Origin: Nocardioides lijunqiniae
GTDB taxonomy: Bacteria > Actinomycetota > Actinomycetes > Propionibacteriales > Nocardioidaceae
Assembly: GCF_015024225.1 (NCBI RefSeq)
Contig: NZ_JACJGM010000018.1
Location: 1 to 64,000 of the forward strand
Length of the DNA stretch: 64,000 nt
Direction of reading: 5' to 3'
This document shows, piece by piece, positions 17,352 through 25,412 of this stretch (positions are counted from its first letter, which is position 1; the number at the start of each line of letters is the position of its first letter). The translations under genes and the position numbers were made by a program. The notes below the pieces were generated by a model. It made no database searches, was not told the origin of the DNA, and was given only the letters and a program-made list of their open reading frames with translations.

Positions 17352-18011
17352 ATGCGCACCATCCCCAGCCCCGCGCCACGTCGTACGTCGGTCCTGCTCG
17401 GCGTCGTCCTGACCGCCCTCGTGACCCTGGTCGCCGGGGTCGTCTGGGCACTGTCGCCGGGCTCGAACGCCGACCCGGACCGTGCACGCGCCGCGGCACC
17501 GTCGACCACCGGCGCCGCCCAGCCGGCCGCACCCGCGACGCCGACCCGCTCCGCGTCCCCGGGGACCTCGGGCTCCCCCGGCTCGCTGCAGCCCGCGCCG
17601 TACGAGGAGGTCACGCCGCGGCCGGCGGTGCCGCTGTCGGCGACCGCCGACTTCGGCACCGGGCTCACCCTGCGGATCGTCGAGGTGGAGGCGGTGCGCA
17701 GCGAGGCCAGGAGCCCCGGTGAGGTCTCCGCCCCGGCGGTGCGGCTCACGATGCGCGCACGCAACGCCTCCGACCGGCCGATCGCCGTCGACGGGCTGGC
17801 GGTCACCCTCGAGCACGGCGCCGCCCGCACCCCGGCTGTCGGGGTCACCGAACCCGGCGGGGCGCCGTTCACCGGCGTCCTGGAGCCGGGCGCGACGGCC
17901 CGCGGCGTCTACGTGTTCAACGTGCCGCCGGGCGAGCGCGACCTGGTCCGGGTCACCACGAGCTACACCGGCGCAGCGCCGACCCTCGTCCTCGCCGGCT
18001 CCCTGGCGTGA
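17352..18011 (+). CDS. Membrane-anchored protein with a DUF4352-like domain
   Basis: 219 residues. A basic N-terminus precedes one membrane segment (TSVLLGVVLTALVTLVAGVVWAL, about 12-34), a low-complexity Ala/Pro/Ser/Thr linker to about residue 90, then a beta-rich domain of about 125 residues. That domain has the plan of DUF4352/telomeric-repeat-like extracellular domains (LTLRIVEVEAV, RLTMRARNASDRPIAVDG, GVLEPGATARGVYVFNVPP). It is 48 nt upstream of the giant secreted protein and probably co-transcribed. Function unknown. Confidence 0.7.
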   Translation: MRTIPSPAPRRTSVLLGVVLTALVTLVAGVVWALSPGSNADPDRARAAAPSTTGAAQPAAPATPTRSASPGTSGSPGSLQPAPYEEVTPRPAVPLSATADFGTGLTLRIVEVEAVRSEARSPGEVSAPAVRLTMRARNASDRPIAVDGLAVTLEHGAARTPAVGVTEPGGAPFTGVLEPGATARGVYVFNVPPGERDLVRVTTSYTGAAPTLVLAGSLA

Positions 18012-18059
18012 CGACCGAACCATGCACCAGCACCGAGACCGCGATCGAAGGATGAGCCG

Positions 18060-21000
18060 ATGAGACTGACAGCACGGCGTGGCACGACGAGCGACGACCG
18101 CCGCGGGTCGAGAAGGGGGACGCGCGTCCTGGCGGTGACCGCCGCCGGAGTGCTGGGCGCCGCCTGCCTCGGCGGCCTCGGTGGTCCCGCGAGTGCGGAC
18201 TGGTCGCCCCAGGACCCGGACGACCCGGCGACCCCGCCCACCGTCACCGCCGACGCCCTGCCCACGGTGCAGATCGACGGGGTCGTCTGGTCCCAGGCCA
18301 TGCACGGGGACACCGTCTACGCAGGTGGCGACTTCGAGAACGCCCGCCCAGCAGGCACGGGCGTCGCGGCGAACGTCCCTCGCGCCCACCTGGTCGCCTA
18401 CGACGTGACCACCGGCGTGATGACGGACTTCGCCCCCGAGTTCAACCAGCAGGTCCGGACGGTCGCCGTCAGCGGCGACCGGCTGTACGTCGGCGGCGAG
18501 TTCACGACGGTCGACGGCGAGCCACGCAGCCGGCTGGCGGCGTTCGACCTCACCACCGGTGAGGTCGTCGAGGGCTTCGACCCGCAGGTCAACGGCGCCG
18601 TCCAGGCACTCACGGTGACCGACAACGCGGTCTACGTCGGCGGTGCGTTCGGCGGCGTGGGGAACCAGGACCGGGGCAACCTCGCGGCGTTCGACCTCGA
18701 CGGGGACCTGCTCGCGTGGGCACCCACGGTCGGCGGCGGGGCCGTCACCGCGATCACGGCGAATCCCGACGGCACCTCGATCGCCGTGGGCGGCACGTTC
18801 CTCGTCGTCAACGGCGACCCCGGGCAGGACGCGGACCCGACCGCGGCCGAGCCCGGTGACGGCCTGGCGCTGCTCAGCGCGACGACGGGGGCGGCCCTGC
18901 CGCTGCCCGCCGGCCTCCACCTCTACAACGGCAACGGGCAGGGCGACGCCGACGGCGGCATCACCGCGCTGGCGGCAGACGACGACGCCTTCTACGGCGC
19001 CGGCTACACCTACTCCTCCATCGACGCCGGCACCATCGAGGGCGTCTTCGCCGTGAGCTGGGACGACGGCTCCATCAAGTGGGTCGCGGACTGCCACGGG
19101 GACAGCTACTCGGTGCACCCCCAGGGCGACCTCGTCTACGCCGCCAACCACTCCCACTACTGCGAGAACATCGGTGGCGTCGCCCAGGGACCCGGTGGCG
19201 TCGGCGACTACCCGTACTACCGCGCCGTCGCCTTCGGCAAGCAGGCCACGGGCACCGTGACCTGGGAGCCGGACACCCGGCGCTACTACAACTTCGAGGG
19301 CCAGCCGAGCCCCTCGATGCAGACCTGGTTCCCCTCGATCAACGTCGGCACCTTCACCGGCCAGAGCCAAGGATCCTGGAGCGTCACCGGCAACGAGGAC
19401 TACGTCGTCATGGGCGGCGAGTTCACCCGGGTCAACGGGCAGGACCAGCAGGGCCTGGTCCGCTTCGCGCGTGCCGACCTCGCCCCGAAGCAGCAGGGCC
19501 CGACGCTCTTCAACGCCGCCTACCCGCTCCAGGTGGCGTCGACCGAGCCGAGGAAGGTCCGGATCAGCTGGCGCTCCAACCAGGACCTCGACAACGACTA
19601 CCTGGAGTACCGGCTGTCCCGCCGGCTCCCCGGGGCCACGGCCGCGACCCTCGTGCACTCCCGGCGGATGCGCGCGAGCTTCTGGAACCCCCTGGGGATG
19701 ACCTTCACCGACAGCGGGGTGGCGCCCGGCACCTACGAGTACCGGCTGCAGGCCCGCGATCCCGGCGGGCTGACCGCCAACTCGCCCTGGACCTCCGTCA
19801 CGGTGAGCGCCGCGGGGGCAGACAGCGCCTACCTGGACGCCGTGCACGGTGACGAGCCCACGCACTGGTGGCGGTTCGGGGAGCCGGCGGGCTCCACCGA
19901 CCCGGCTGCCGACTCGGTCGGCTTCAGCCCGCTCGCCGTGGGCAGCGGAGTGGCGCGCGGCGCGTCCGGTGCGGTGCCCTCCGACCCGACGAACCGCGGT
20001 GCCACCTTCACCGGCGCCGGTGCCGCCAGCGTGGCCACCTCGTCGGTCCAGGACAGCCCGCCCGACCTGATGACCGTCGAGGCGTGGTTCCGCACGACGT
20101 CGACGACGGGCGGTCGCATCGTCGGCCGCGACACGGCGGCCGCCCGCGGCGCCAAGGTGGACCGGCTGCTGTACCTCGACGCCCCCGGCCACGTGGTCTT
20201 CGGCGTCAAGCCGAACGCCACCCTGGCCACCGTGGCCAGCCCGGCGACGTACAACGACGGCCGGTGGCACCACGTCGCCGGAGTCCTGTCCCCCGCCGGC
20301 ATGAAGCTGTACGTCGACGGCCAGCTCGCCGGCGCGCAGCCCGACGTGACCGTGGGCGAGCACCTGGCGCTCGGCTACTGGCGGATCGGGGGCGGCAGCG
20401 CCGTCACCGGCCTGCCCGGCGCCCTGGCCGGCAGCATCGACGAGGTGGCGGTCTACAAGCGGGCCCTCACGCCGGCCGAGCTCGCCCAGCACGTGGCCGC
20501 CGCGGGCCACGGGGCCACGCCGCCGAACGTGCCGCCCACCGCGTCGTTCACGCACTCGCCCACTGCCCTGGCCACGACGTTCCGGTCCACCTCGACGGAC
20601 TCCGACGGCACCATCGCGTCCTTCCTCTGGCAGTTCGGCGACGGCACGACGTCCTCCGAGGCGACCCCGACGCACACCTACGCCGACGCCGGCACGTACG
20701 AGGTCGCGCTCACCGTGATCGACGACGACGGGGCGCAGCACACGACCACGGGCGCGGTCACCGTCACGGACCCGACCAACACGGCACCGACGGCGGCCTT
20801 CACGCTCCTGGCGCCGCTCGAGGCGGGGCTCCGGCCGCGGTTCGACGCCGGTGCGTCGGCCGACCCGGACGGGACCGTCACGGGCTGGACGTGGGACTTC
20901 GGCAACGGCCGGACCAGCACCCAGGCCGCGGGGCGCGGCGACTACCGGACGTCCGGGCCCGGCACCTATCTGGTGAGACTGACGGTGACCGACAACGACG

Positions 21001-21626
21001 GCGCCACGCACCAGGTGGCCCGCAACGTAACGGTCTCGGAGGCGGGGATGCCCGTGCTCGGCGACCCGGTGGTGAACCAGCCTCCTGCCGCCGGCTTCCA
21101 GGTCGGTCTCCGCGGCCTGACGCTGGACGTCCGGTCGACGTCGACCGATCCGGACGGCGTGATCAGCAGCGTGCAGTGGAGCTTCGGCGACGGACAGACG
21201 GCCACCGGCGCCCAAGCGCGACACGTGTACGCCAAGGCGGGCCGGTACCAGGTGACGATGACCGTCACGGACGACCAGGGAGCGAGCCGGAGCACCTCCC
21301 AGGTGGTCACGGTGCGGCAGGTGGCGACCAGGACGTCGCTCACCGCCGCAGCGCGGCAGGTCCGCAAGGGCCGCCCGCTGCGGCTGGCCGTCGCGGTGCG
21401 GCCCACCGTCGCCGTACCGATCACCGGCACCGTCCAGGTCGTCGACAGGGGCCGCGTGCTCCGCACCGTCCGCCTGCGCGGCACCCCGGCCGGCGCGAGG
21501 ACGATGCGCCTCGCCCTGCGCGGCCTGTCCGTGGGCAAGCACCGGCTGCGGGTCGTCTACTCGGGCTCGCCCAGTGTCAGCGGCTCACGCTCCGGCGTGG
21601 TCGTCGTCCGGGTGGTGCGCCGCTGA
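18060..21626 (+). CDS. Large secreted propeller/LamG/PKD-repeat protein
   Basis: 1188 residues. Order: signal peptide (about 1-45, ends GPASA); a repeat domain with recurring VYVGGxF units to about residue 480 (YAGGDFENA, YVGGEFTTV, YVGGAFGGV), suggesting a beta-propeller; an Fn3-like module (about 490-585); a LamG/concanavalin-like domain (about 590-780, THWWRFGEPAGS...GRIVGRD...GSIDEVAVYKRALTPAEL); three PKD domains (about 820, 904 and 1003, each with WxFGDG or WDFGNG); a C-terminal Ig-like domain (about 1090-1188) rich in Arg/Lys. AAGGA precedes the ATG. Probably a cell-surface adhesin or carbohydrate-binding protein (inference). No anchor is seen. Confidence 0.88.
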   Translation: MRLTARRGTTSDDRRGSRRGTRVLAVTAAGVLGAACLGGLGGPASADWSPQDPDDPATPPTVTADALPTVQIDGVVWSQAMHGDTVYAGGDFENARPAGTGVAANVPRAHLVAYDVTTGVMTDFAPEFNQQVRTVAVSGDRLYVGGEFTTVDGEPRSRLAAFDLTTGEVVEGFDPQVNGAVQALTVTDNAVYVGGAFGGVGNQDRGNLAAFDLDGDLLAWAPTVGGGAVTAITANPDGTSIAVGGTFLVVNGDPGQDADPTAAEPGDGLALLSATTGAALPLPAGLHLYNGNGQGDADGGITALAADDDAFYGAGYTYSSIDAGTIEGVFAVSWDDGSIKWVADCHGDSYSVHPQGDLVYAANHSHYCENIGGVAQGPGGVGDYPYYRAVAFGKQATGTVTWEPDTRRYYNFEGQPSPSMQTWFPSINVGTFTGQSQGSWSVTGNEDYVVMGGEFTRVNGQDQQGLVRFARADLAPKQQGPTLFNAAYPLQVASTEPRKVRISWRSNQDLDNDYLEYRLSRRLPGATAATLVHSRRMRASFWNPLGMTFTDSGVAPGTYEYRLQARDPGGLTANSPWTSVTVSAAGADSAYLDAVHGDEPTHWWRFGEPAGSTDPAADSVGFSPLAVGSGVARGASGAVPSDPTNRGATFTGAGAASVATSSVQDSPPDLMTVEAWFRTTSTTGGRIVGRDTAAARGAKVDRLLYLDAPGHVVFGVKPNATLATVASPATYNDGRWHHVAGVLSPAGMKLYVDGQLAGAQPDVTVGEHLALGYWRIGGGSAVTGLPGALAGSIDEVAVYKRALTPAELAQHVAAAGHGATPPNVPPTASFTHSPTALATTFRSTSTDSDGTIASFLWQFGDGTTSSEATPTHTYADAGTYEVALTVIDDDGAQHTTTGAVTVTDPTNTAPTAAFTLLAPLEAGLRPRFDAGASADPDGTVTGWTWDFGNGRTSTQAAGRGDYRTSGPGTYLVRLTVTDNDGATHQVARNVTVSEAGMPVLGDPVVNQPPAAGFQVGLRGLTLDVRSTSTDPDGVISSVQWSFGDGQTATGAQARHVYAKAGRYQVTMTVTDDQGASRSTSQVVTVRQVATRTSLTAAARQVRKGRPLRLAVAVRPTVAVPITGTVQVVDRGRVLRTVRLRGTPAGARTMRLALRGLSVGKHRLRVVYSGSPSVSGSRSGVVVVRVVRR

Positions 21627-21635
21627 CGCGACGAC

Positions 21636-22079
21636 TCAGGCCAGCTCGTCCCACCGCTTCTCGCCGCGCTCGGCGAGCAGCCGCTCGACGCGCAGGACGG
21701 CGAGCTCGTGCTCGGGGTCCCCGCTCATCACTGCGGCCAGGCGCAGGTGCGGCAGCGCCTCGGCCAGCCGCGACTGACGCTCGAGGCTGCGGCCCAGGGC
21801 GTGGCGGGCCCAGACGTCGTCGGGGTAGTCCTCGACGACCGCGGTCAGCTCCGCCTCCGCCTTCCGCAGCTGGGCGCGCATCAGGTAGGCCCAGGCGCGC
21901 AACAGCCGCAGCCCGGTGTTGCTCGGCTCGGCATCGAGCGCCGGCTCGAGCACGGCCATCGCCTCCCGCGGGGCACGGCGCGACAGCAGGTCGTAGGCCG
22001 TGCCGTAGGCGGACTCGGGTGCGTGTCGCTGCCCCGGGAACACCACCGGAGGAGCCTGGAGGATGCGGTCGTCGTTCAT
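21636..22079 (-). CDS. TPR-repeat protein
   Basis: 147 residues with about three tetratricopeptide units (AYDLLSRRAPREAMAVLEPAL; TGLRLLRAWAYLMRAQLRKAEAELTAVV; VWARHALGRSLERQSRLAEALPHLRLA). Soluble, no signal peptide. Similar short TPR proteins are common in actinobacteria as protein-protein adaptors. It faces the secreted-protein gene (10-nt gap) and diverges from rnpB across the spacer holding the nested palindrome. Confidence 0.8.
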   Translation of the reverse strand: MNDDRILQAPPVVFPGQRHAPESAYGTAYDLLSRRAPREAMAVLEPALDAEPSNTGLRLLRAWAYLMRAQLRKAEAELTAVVEDYPDDVWARHALGRSLERQSRLAEALPHLRLAAVMSGDPEHELAVLRVERLLAERGEKRWDELA

Positions 22080-22138
22080 GCCTGCTCAACAGTCCGACCG
22101 GGCCCGGCATTCCTCGGGCGCGGGCGGCCCGACAGGGT

Positions 22139-22232
22139 GCCGTTTCCCCAAGGTATGCAGCCCGAGCGTCACTTCCCTCGCGCTGCAGACCGAGGGAAGT
22201 GTCGCTTCGCCGACATACCTTGGTGAAACGGC
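22139..22232. repeat. Nested double palindrome
   Basis: The outer arms 22139-22157 and 22214-22232 pair at 18 of 19 positions (GCCGTTTCC...GGTATG). The inner arms 22165-22180 and 22191-22206 pair at 15 of 16 (AGCG...CTTCCCTCG) around a 10-nt loop. The element sits between two divergent genes, so it is not a terminator for either. It resembles a REP/BIME-type or miniature-element palindrome. Confidence 0.8.
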
Positions 22233-22269
22233 CGCGTCCGCCGACGCGACGCCCACCACCGCGTTGCCC

Positions 22270-22275
22270 TACAGT
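22270..22275 (+). promoter_or_regulatory. -10 element of rnpB
   Basis: TACAGT lies 7 nt before the predicted 5' end of the RNase P RNA at 22283, as expected for its transcription start. Confidence 0.55.
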
Positions 22276-22282
22276 GCGGGAT

Positions 22283-22659
22283 GCGAACGGGCTGGCCGGG
22301 CGACCGCGTGGAGGAGACTCCCCGAGGAAGGTCCGGGCTCCGCAGAGCGAGGTGGTGGGTAACACCCACCCGGGGCAACCCGCGGGAAAGTGCCACAGAG
22401 AACAGACCGCCGGTCCTCTCCTCCGGGAGGGAGTCGGTAAGGGTGAAACGGTGGAGCAAGAGACCACCAGCGACCCGGGCGACCGGGCCGGCTCGGCAAA
22501 CCCCACCTGGAGCAAGATCAGACAGTGCACGTCCGAGGGCTGCTCGCCCGAGTGCACGGGTAGATCGCTGGAGGCTGTCGGCAACGGCAGCCGTAGATGG
22601 ATGGTCGCCCCTCGGTCTCGACCGAGGACAGAACCCGGCCTACAGGCCAGCCCGTTCGC
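22283..22659 (+). ncRNA. rnpB: RNase P RNA, bacterial class A
   Basis: The catalytic RNA of RNase P, which trims tRNA 5' leaders. Its terminal helix pairs GCGAACGGGCTGGCC at the 5' end with GGCCAGCCCGTTCGC at the 3' end. Conserved core segments are visible in order: GAGGAAGGTCCGGGCTCC near 22322, CACAGAGAACAGACCG near 22391, GTAAGGGTGAAACGGTGGAG, and ACAGAACCCGGCCTACAGGCC near the 3' end. A length of about 377 nt fits high-GC actinobacteria. Confidence 0.95.
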
Positions 22660-22707
22660 CCCGGCTCACGCCAGCGGAACTTTTGGCCGGGTCGACACAC
22701 TGGACTG

Positions 22708-23616
22708 ATGACTTCATCCACCCGACCCGGAGCAACCGTCACGACGCGCGTCCTGGTGACCGGCGTCCGCGGCAAGACCGGCGTGCCGCTGGCGGAGCTG
22801 CTCGCCGCGCGGCCTGACGTCGAGGTGCTCGGCGGCAGCAGCACGCCGTCCACGGTGACCGCGGACGGCGTACTCCCCACCGCGTTCTCCTGGGACGAGC
22901 CCGACGCGTGGCCGAGCGCGCTCGACGGGGTCGACGCGGTGTACGTCGTGCGGCCCGACCGCGTCGACGCCCCGGGGCTCATCGCGGACCTGCTCGCCAT
23001 GACCGCGCCCGCGACCCGCGTCGTCCTGCTGTCGGAGAGGGCGGCCGAGGACGTGCCCGAGGGGACGGACGGATGGGCCGTGCGGGCCGAGCGCGCGGTC
23101 CGCGACAGCGGCCGGGCGTGGACGATCCTGCGGCCGGGCTGGTTCATGCAGGTCCTCACCGACCCGCGCTTCTTCCTCGACGAGATCGCCGCCGGGGAGC
23201 TGCGCTACTCCAGCGGTGGTGCGTCGCTGGCCTGGATCGACGCCCGTGACATCGCGGCGGTGGCCGAGCGGGCCCTGCTCGGCGACAACCGAGACGGGGA
23301 GGTGCTCGAGCTGACAGGACCCGAGGCCCTGACCCTCGAGACCACCGCGAGGCTCATCGCCGAGGCCGGCGGCCGGCCAGTCACCCACGTCGAGATCCCG
23401 ATCGACGAGGCGCTGACCGGCACGGAGGGGTTCGAGCGCGAGCTCACCCGCGTGACGTTCGAGCGGGTCCACGCCGGCACCTTCGCGGTGGTCACCGAGA
23501 CCGTCGAGCGCGTGACCGGCCGACCGGCTCGCACGCTCCAGGGCTTCCTCGACGACCACCGGCAGGTCCTCAGCCCTGGGACGGGTCGTCCAGCAGCACG
23601 CAGTCCCCGATCCTGA
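22708..23616 (+). CDS. NAD(P)-binding NmrA-like reductase
   Basis: 302 residues. A Rossmann start TTRVLVTGVRGKTGVPLAELL (TGxxGxxG), the acidic/polar strand YVVRPDRVD, then VVLLSERAAED and the substrate-side helix GRAWTILRPGWFMQ are typical of the NmrA / azoreductase-like atypical short-chain dehydrogenase group. These act as NADPH sensors or quinone and azo reductases; the substrate is unknown here. The ATG was chosen at the start of homology; no clear Shine-Dalgarno is present. The end overlaps the anti-sigma gene by 47 nt, tail to tail. Confidence 0.82.
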   Translation: MTSSTRPGATVTTRVLVTGVRGKTGVPLAELLAARPDVEVLGGSSTPSTVTADGVLPTAFSWDEPDAWPSALDGVDAVYVVRPDRVDAPGLIADLLAMTAPATRVVLLSERAAEDVPEGTDGWAVRAERAVRDSGRAWTILRPGWFMQVLTDPRFFLDEIAAGELRYSSGGASLAWIDARDIAAVAERALLGDNRDGEVLELTGPEALTLETTARLIAEAGGRPVTHVEIPIDEALTGTEGFERELTRVTFERVHAGTFAVVTETVERVTGRPARTLQGFLDDHRQVLSPGTGRPAARSPRS

Positions 23617-24733
23617 TGTTGCAGCGGGCCGCCTGACCCCCGTCGTCCCGACCTGCGGGCATCACCCACGCGATCAGGTTGTCGTCGTCCTCCCAGTGCC
23701 AGCTGGAGTTGCCGAAGGCTCCGCCCTGCGGCGCCCGGAGGACGACCTCGTCGCCACCCTCGGTCGGCTGCGCCTGCAGCGTCCCCGTGCCCGTGACGTC
23801 GCCGACGGTGGTCCCAGCAGCCGAGCGCACCAGCCAGGTGCCTCCGGTGCTGACCTCCACGGAGTCGAACGTCGGCAGCTGCGTCACCTCGTCGATCCGG
23901 CCCTCCCCGGAGACGGTGGCGAGGTACGGCGCGGTCGTCGCGGAGTCGGTGGGACCGTCGGACTCGTCGACCACGACCAGACCGGCCGTCGTCGCCTGCA
24001 GGACCCGCTGGCCCGGGGCCGTGTCGGCGAGGTCCACGACGCTCCGCTGGTCCTCGAACTGCGCGCGCCACATCAGGCGGGTGCGCCAACCGGTGACGAA
24101 CACGTCGCCCTCGTTGGTGACGGCCGGGACCGTCAGACCGACACCCTCCTCGGACGTCGGCAGGTCCTCGATCGGCGCGTCCCCGAAGCCCTCGCCGGCA
24201 GGCTGGGTGTCGGCGCCGGTAAGCACCGCCTGGCCGCTGCTGACGTCGATCCAGGCGACGTAGCGGCCGTCGGGCGAGAGGGCCGGCGACTGCTGCACCT
24301 CGCCCTCGAGCCGGCGCGGCTCCCCGCCCGGTCTGCCCCACCACCAGGAGCCGTCCGACTGCGCCGCGAGCCAGACCTCACCGCCGGTCTGCAGCGCCCA
24401 CCACTCCCCCGGCACCTGCTCGCCGCCGGAGTAGAGGCGTCCGTCGACGACGTACGGGACGGTCGGCGCCGCGGTCGAGACGGACGTCGGGTCGGTGACG
24501 GTCGGGCTCGGAGAGGGGGCGGGCTGCGGCTTGTCGTCGCCACCGCGTCCGGCGACCGCGGCCACCAGCCCGACGACCAGGGCCACCACGGCGGCGGCCA
24601 GCAGCGGCTTGGCGTAGCGGGTGACGCGCGGCGTCGGCTCCTCCGTGGGCAGCGCCGGCATCGGGGGCACCTGCACGGCGCCGGCCACGTCGTGCAGCTC
24701 GCGGGTCAGCATGTCTTCGATCTGCGTGGTCAT
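23570..24733 (-). CDS. Putative anti-sigma factor with outer propeller-like domain
   Basis: 387 residues. A cytoplasmic N-terminus of about 40 residues, one TM segment (YAKPLLAAAVVALVVGLVAAVAG, about 39-61), a Pro/Ser/Thr linker and an extracytoplasmic domain with recurring Ser-Pro-Asp-Gly-Arg type units (SPALSPDGRYVAWIDVSSGQAVL, then later blades), suggesting a beta-propeller. It starts 1 nt after the ECF sigma stop, the classic position of a cognate anti-sigma. No ZAS zinc motif (HxxxCxxC) is present in the short N-terminus, so it would be an atypical regulator. Two cysteines near the C-terminus (ARCNIRIGDCVLL). Confidence 0.75.
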   Translation of the reverse strand: MTTQIEDMLTRELHDVAGAVQVPPMPALPTEEPTPRVTRYAKPLLAAAVVALVVGLVAAVAGRGGDDKPQPAPSPSPTVTDPTSVSTAAPTVPYVVDGRLYSGGEQVPGEWWALQTGGEVWLAAQSDGSWWWGRPGGEPRRLEGEVQQSPALSPDGRYVAWIDVSSGQAVLTGADTQPAGEGFGDAPIEDLPTSEEGVGLTVPAVTNEGDVFVTGWRTRLMWRAQFEDQRSVVDLADTAPGQRVLQATTAGLVVVDESDGPTDSATTAPYLATVSGEGRIDEVTQLPTFDSVEVSTGGTWLVRSAAGTTVGDVTGTGTLQAQPTEGGDEVVLRAPQGGAFGNSSWHWEDDDNLIAWVMPAGRDDGGQAARCNIRIGDCVLLDDPSQG

Positions 24734-24734
24734 G

Positions 24735-25265
24735 TCAGACCTCCTCTCCCTCGTGTGCCTCGGGGCCGACGGCGGCTCGCAGCGCCTGGAGCGCGCGGTG
24801 CGCCGTGGACTTCACGTTGCCGGTGGAGCAGTCCAGCGCGTCGGCGATCTCGCGCTCGCTGAGCTGCTCGTAGTAGCGCAGGACGATCACCGCCCGCTGC
24901 CGCGGCGGCAGGGAGGCGACGTGCGGCCAGAGCACCATCCGGTCCTCGGGTCCTGGCTGCTGCATCGCCGCGCGCGGCTCGGGTGGCGCGTCCGTGAGCA
25001 GCTCCAGCCGCCGGCCCTGGGGGCGGCGCTGGGAGATGTAGAGGTTGGTCAGCATCCGTCGCAGGTAGGCGCGCGGCTCGTCGGCGCGGCTCACCTTGGA
25101 CCAGGACCGGTAGGCCTGCAGCAGGGTCTGCTGCGCCAGGTCCTCGGCGTCCGCGTGGTTGCCGCTGAGCAGGTACGCGCAGCGGTAGAGCCACGGCCAG
25201 GCCGACGCCGCGTACTCGTCGTACGCCGGCGCGGCTGGTGCTTGCTTGGTGGTCGAGAAGGCCAT
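24735..25265 (-). CDS. ECF sigma factor, SigE family
   Basis: 176 residues with region 2 (YDEYAASAWPWLYRCAYLLSG, DAEDLAQQTLLQAYRSW) and region 4 (LPPRQRAVIVLRYYEQLSEREIADALDCSTGNVKSTAHRAL). This is the SigE-family ECF type common in actinobacteria. The ATG start follows AAAGGGG. A GCAACC-N16-CGTC promoter lies just upstream, the consensus known for this sigma group, indicating autoregulation. It forms an operon with the putative anti-sigma gene. Confidence 0.92.
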   Translation of the reverse strand: MAFSTTKQAPAAPAYDEYAASAWPWLYRCAYLLSGNHADAEDLAQQTLLQAYRSWSKVSRADEPRAYLRRMLTNLYISQRRPQGRRLELLTDAPPEPRAAMQQPGPEDRMVLWPHVASLPPRQRAVIVLRYYEQLSEREIADALDCSTGNVKSTAHRALQALRAAVGPEAHEGEEV

Positions 25266-25291
25266 CGGGGCACCCCTTTCGTACTCCACCT

Positions 25292-25317
25292 GACGACACC
25301 TCCCGGCGGAAGGTTGC
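25292..25317 (-). promoter_or_regulatory. ECF-type promoter of the sigma operon
   Basis: Read on the minus strand: GCAACC (25317-25312), a 16-nt spacer, then CGTC (25295-25292). This matches the AACC/CGTC pattern of SigE-like ECF promoters and lies about 30 nt before the sigma start. Confidence 0.6.
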
Positions 25318-25351
25318 GTGCGACACGCAAGTTCCTGGGCCGGGTACGCCG

Positions 25352-25382
25352 ACGGGCCGGCCTCCCGAGGAGACCGGCCCGT
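25352..25382. terminator. Hairpin between the sigma promoter and the Ig-protein stop
   Basis: ACGGGCCGG (25352-25360) pairs with CCGGCCCGT (25374-25382), a perfect 9-bp GC-rich stem with a 13-nt loop. It lies 31 nt beyond the stop of the 25413-28265 gene and ends that operon before the next promoter. Confidence 0.65.
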
Positions 25383-25412
25383 GGCGCGGGGTCCGCGGTC
25401 GCGGACCGCCGA

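Noticed and set aside
17331..21542. A 1403-codon minus-strand frame opposite the PKD protein
   Set aside because: The translation is Arg/Gly/Val/Asp-rich without domains, while the plus strand shows signal peptide, LamG and PKD motifs.
22139..22232. Palindrome as a transcription terminator
   Set aside because: Both flanking genes are transcribed away from it and it has no U-tract.
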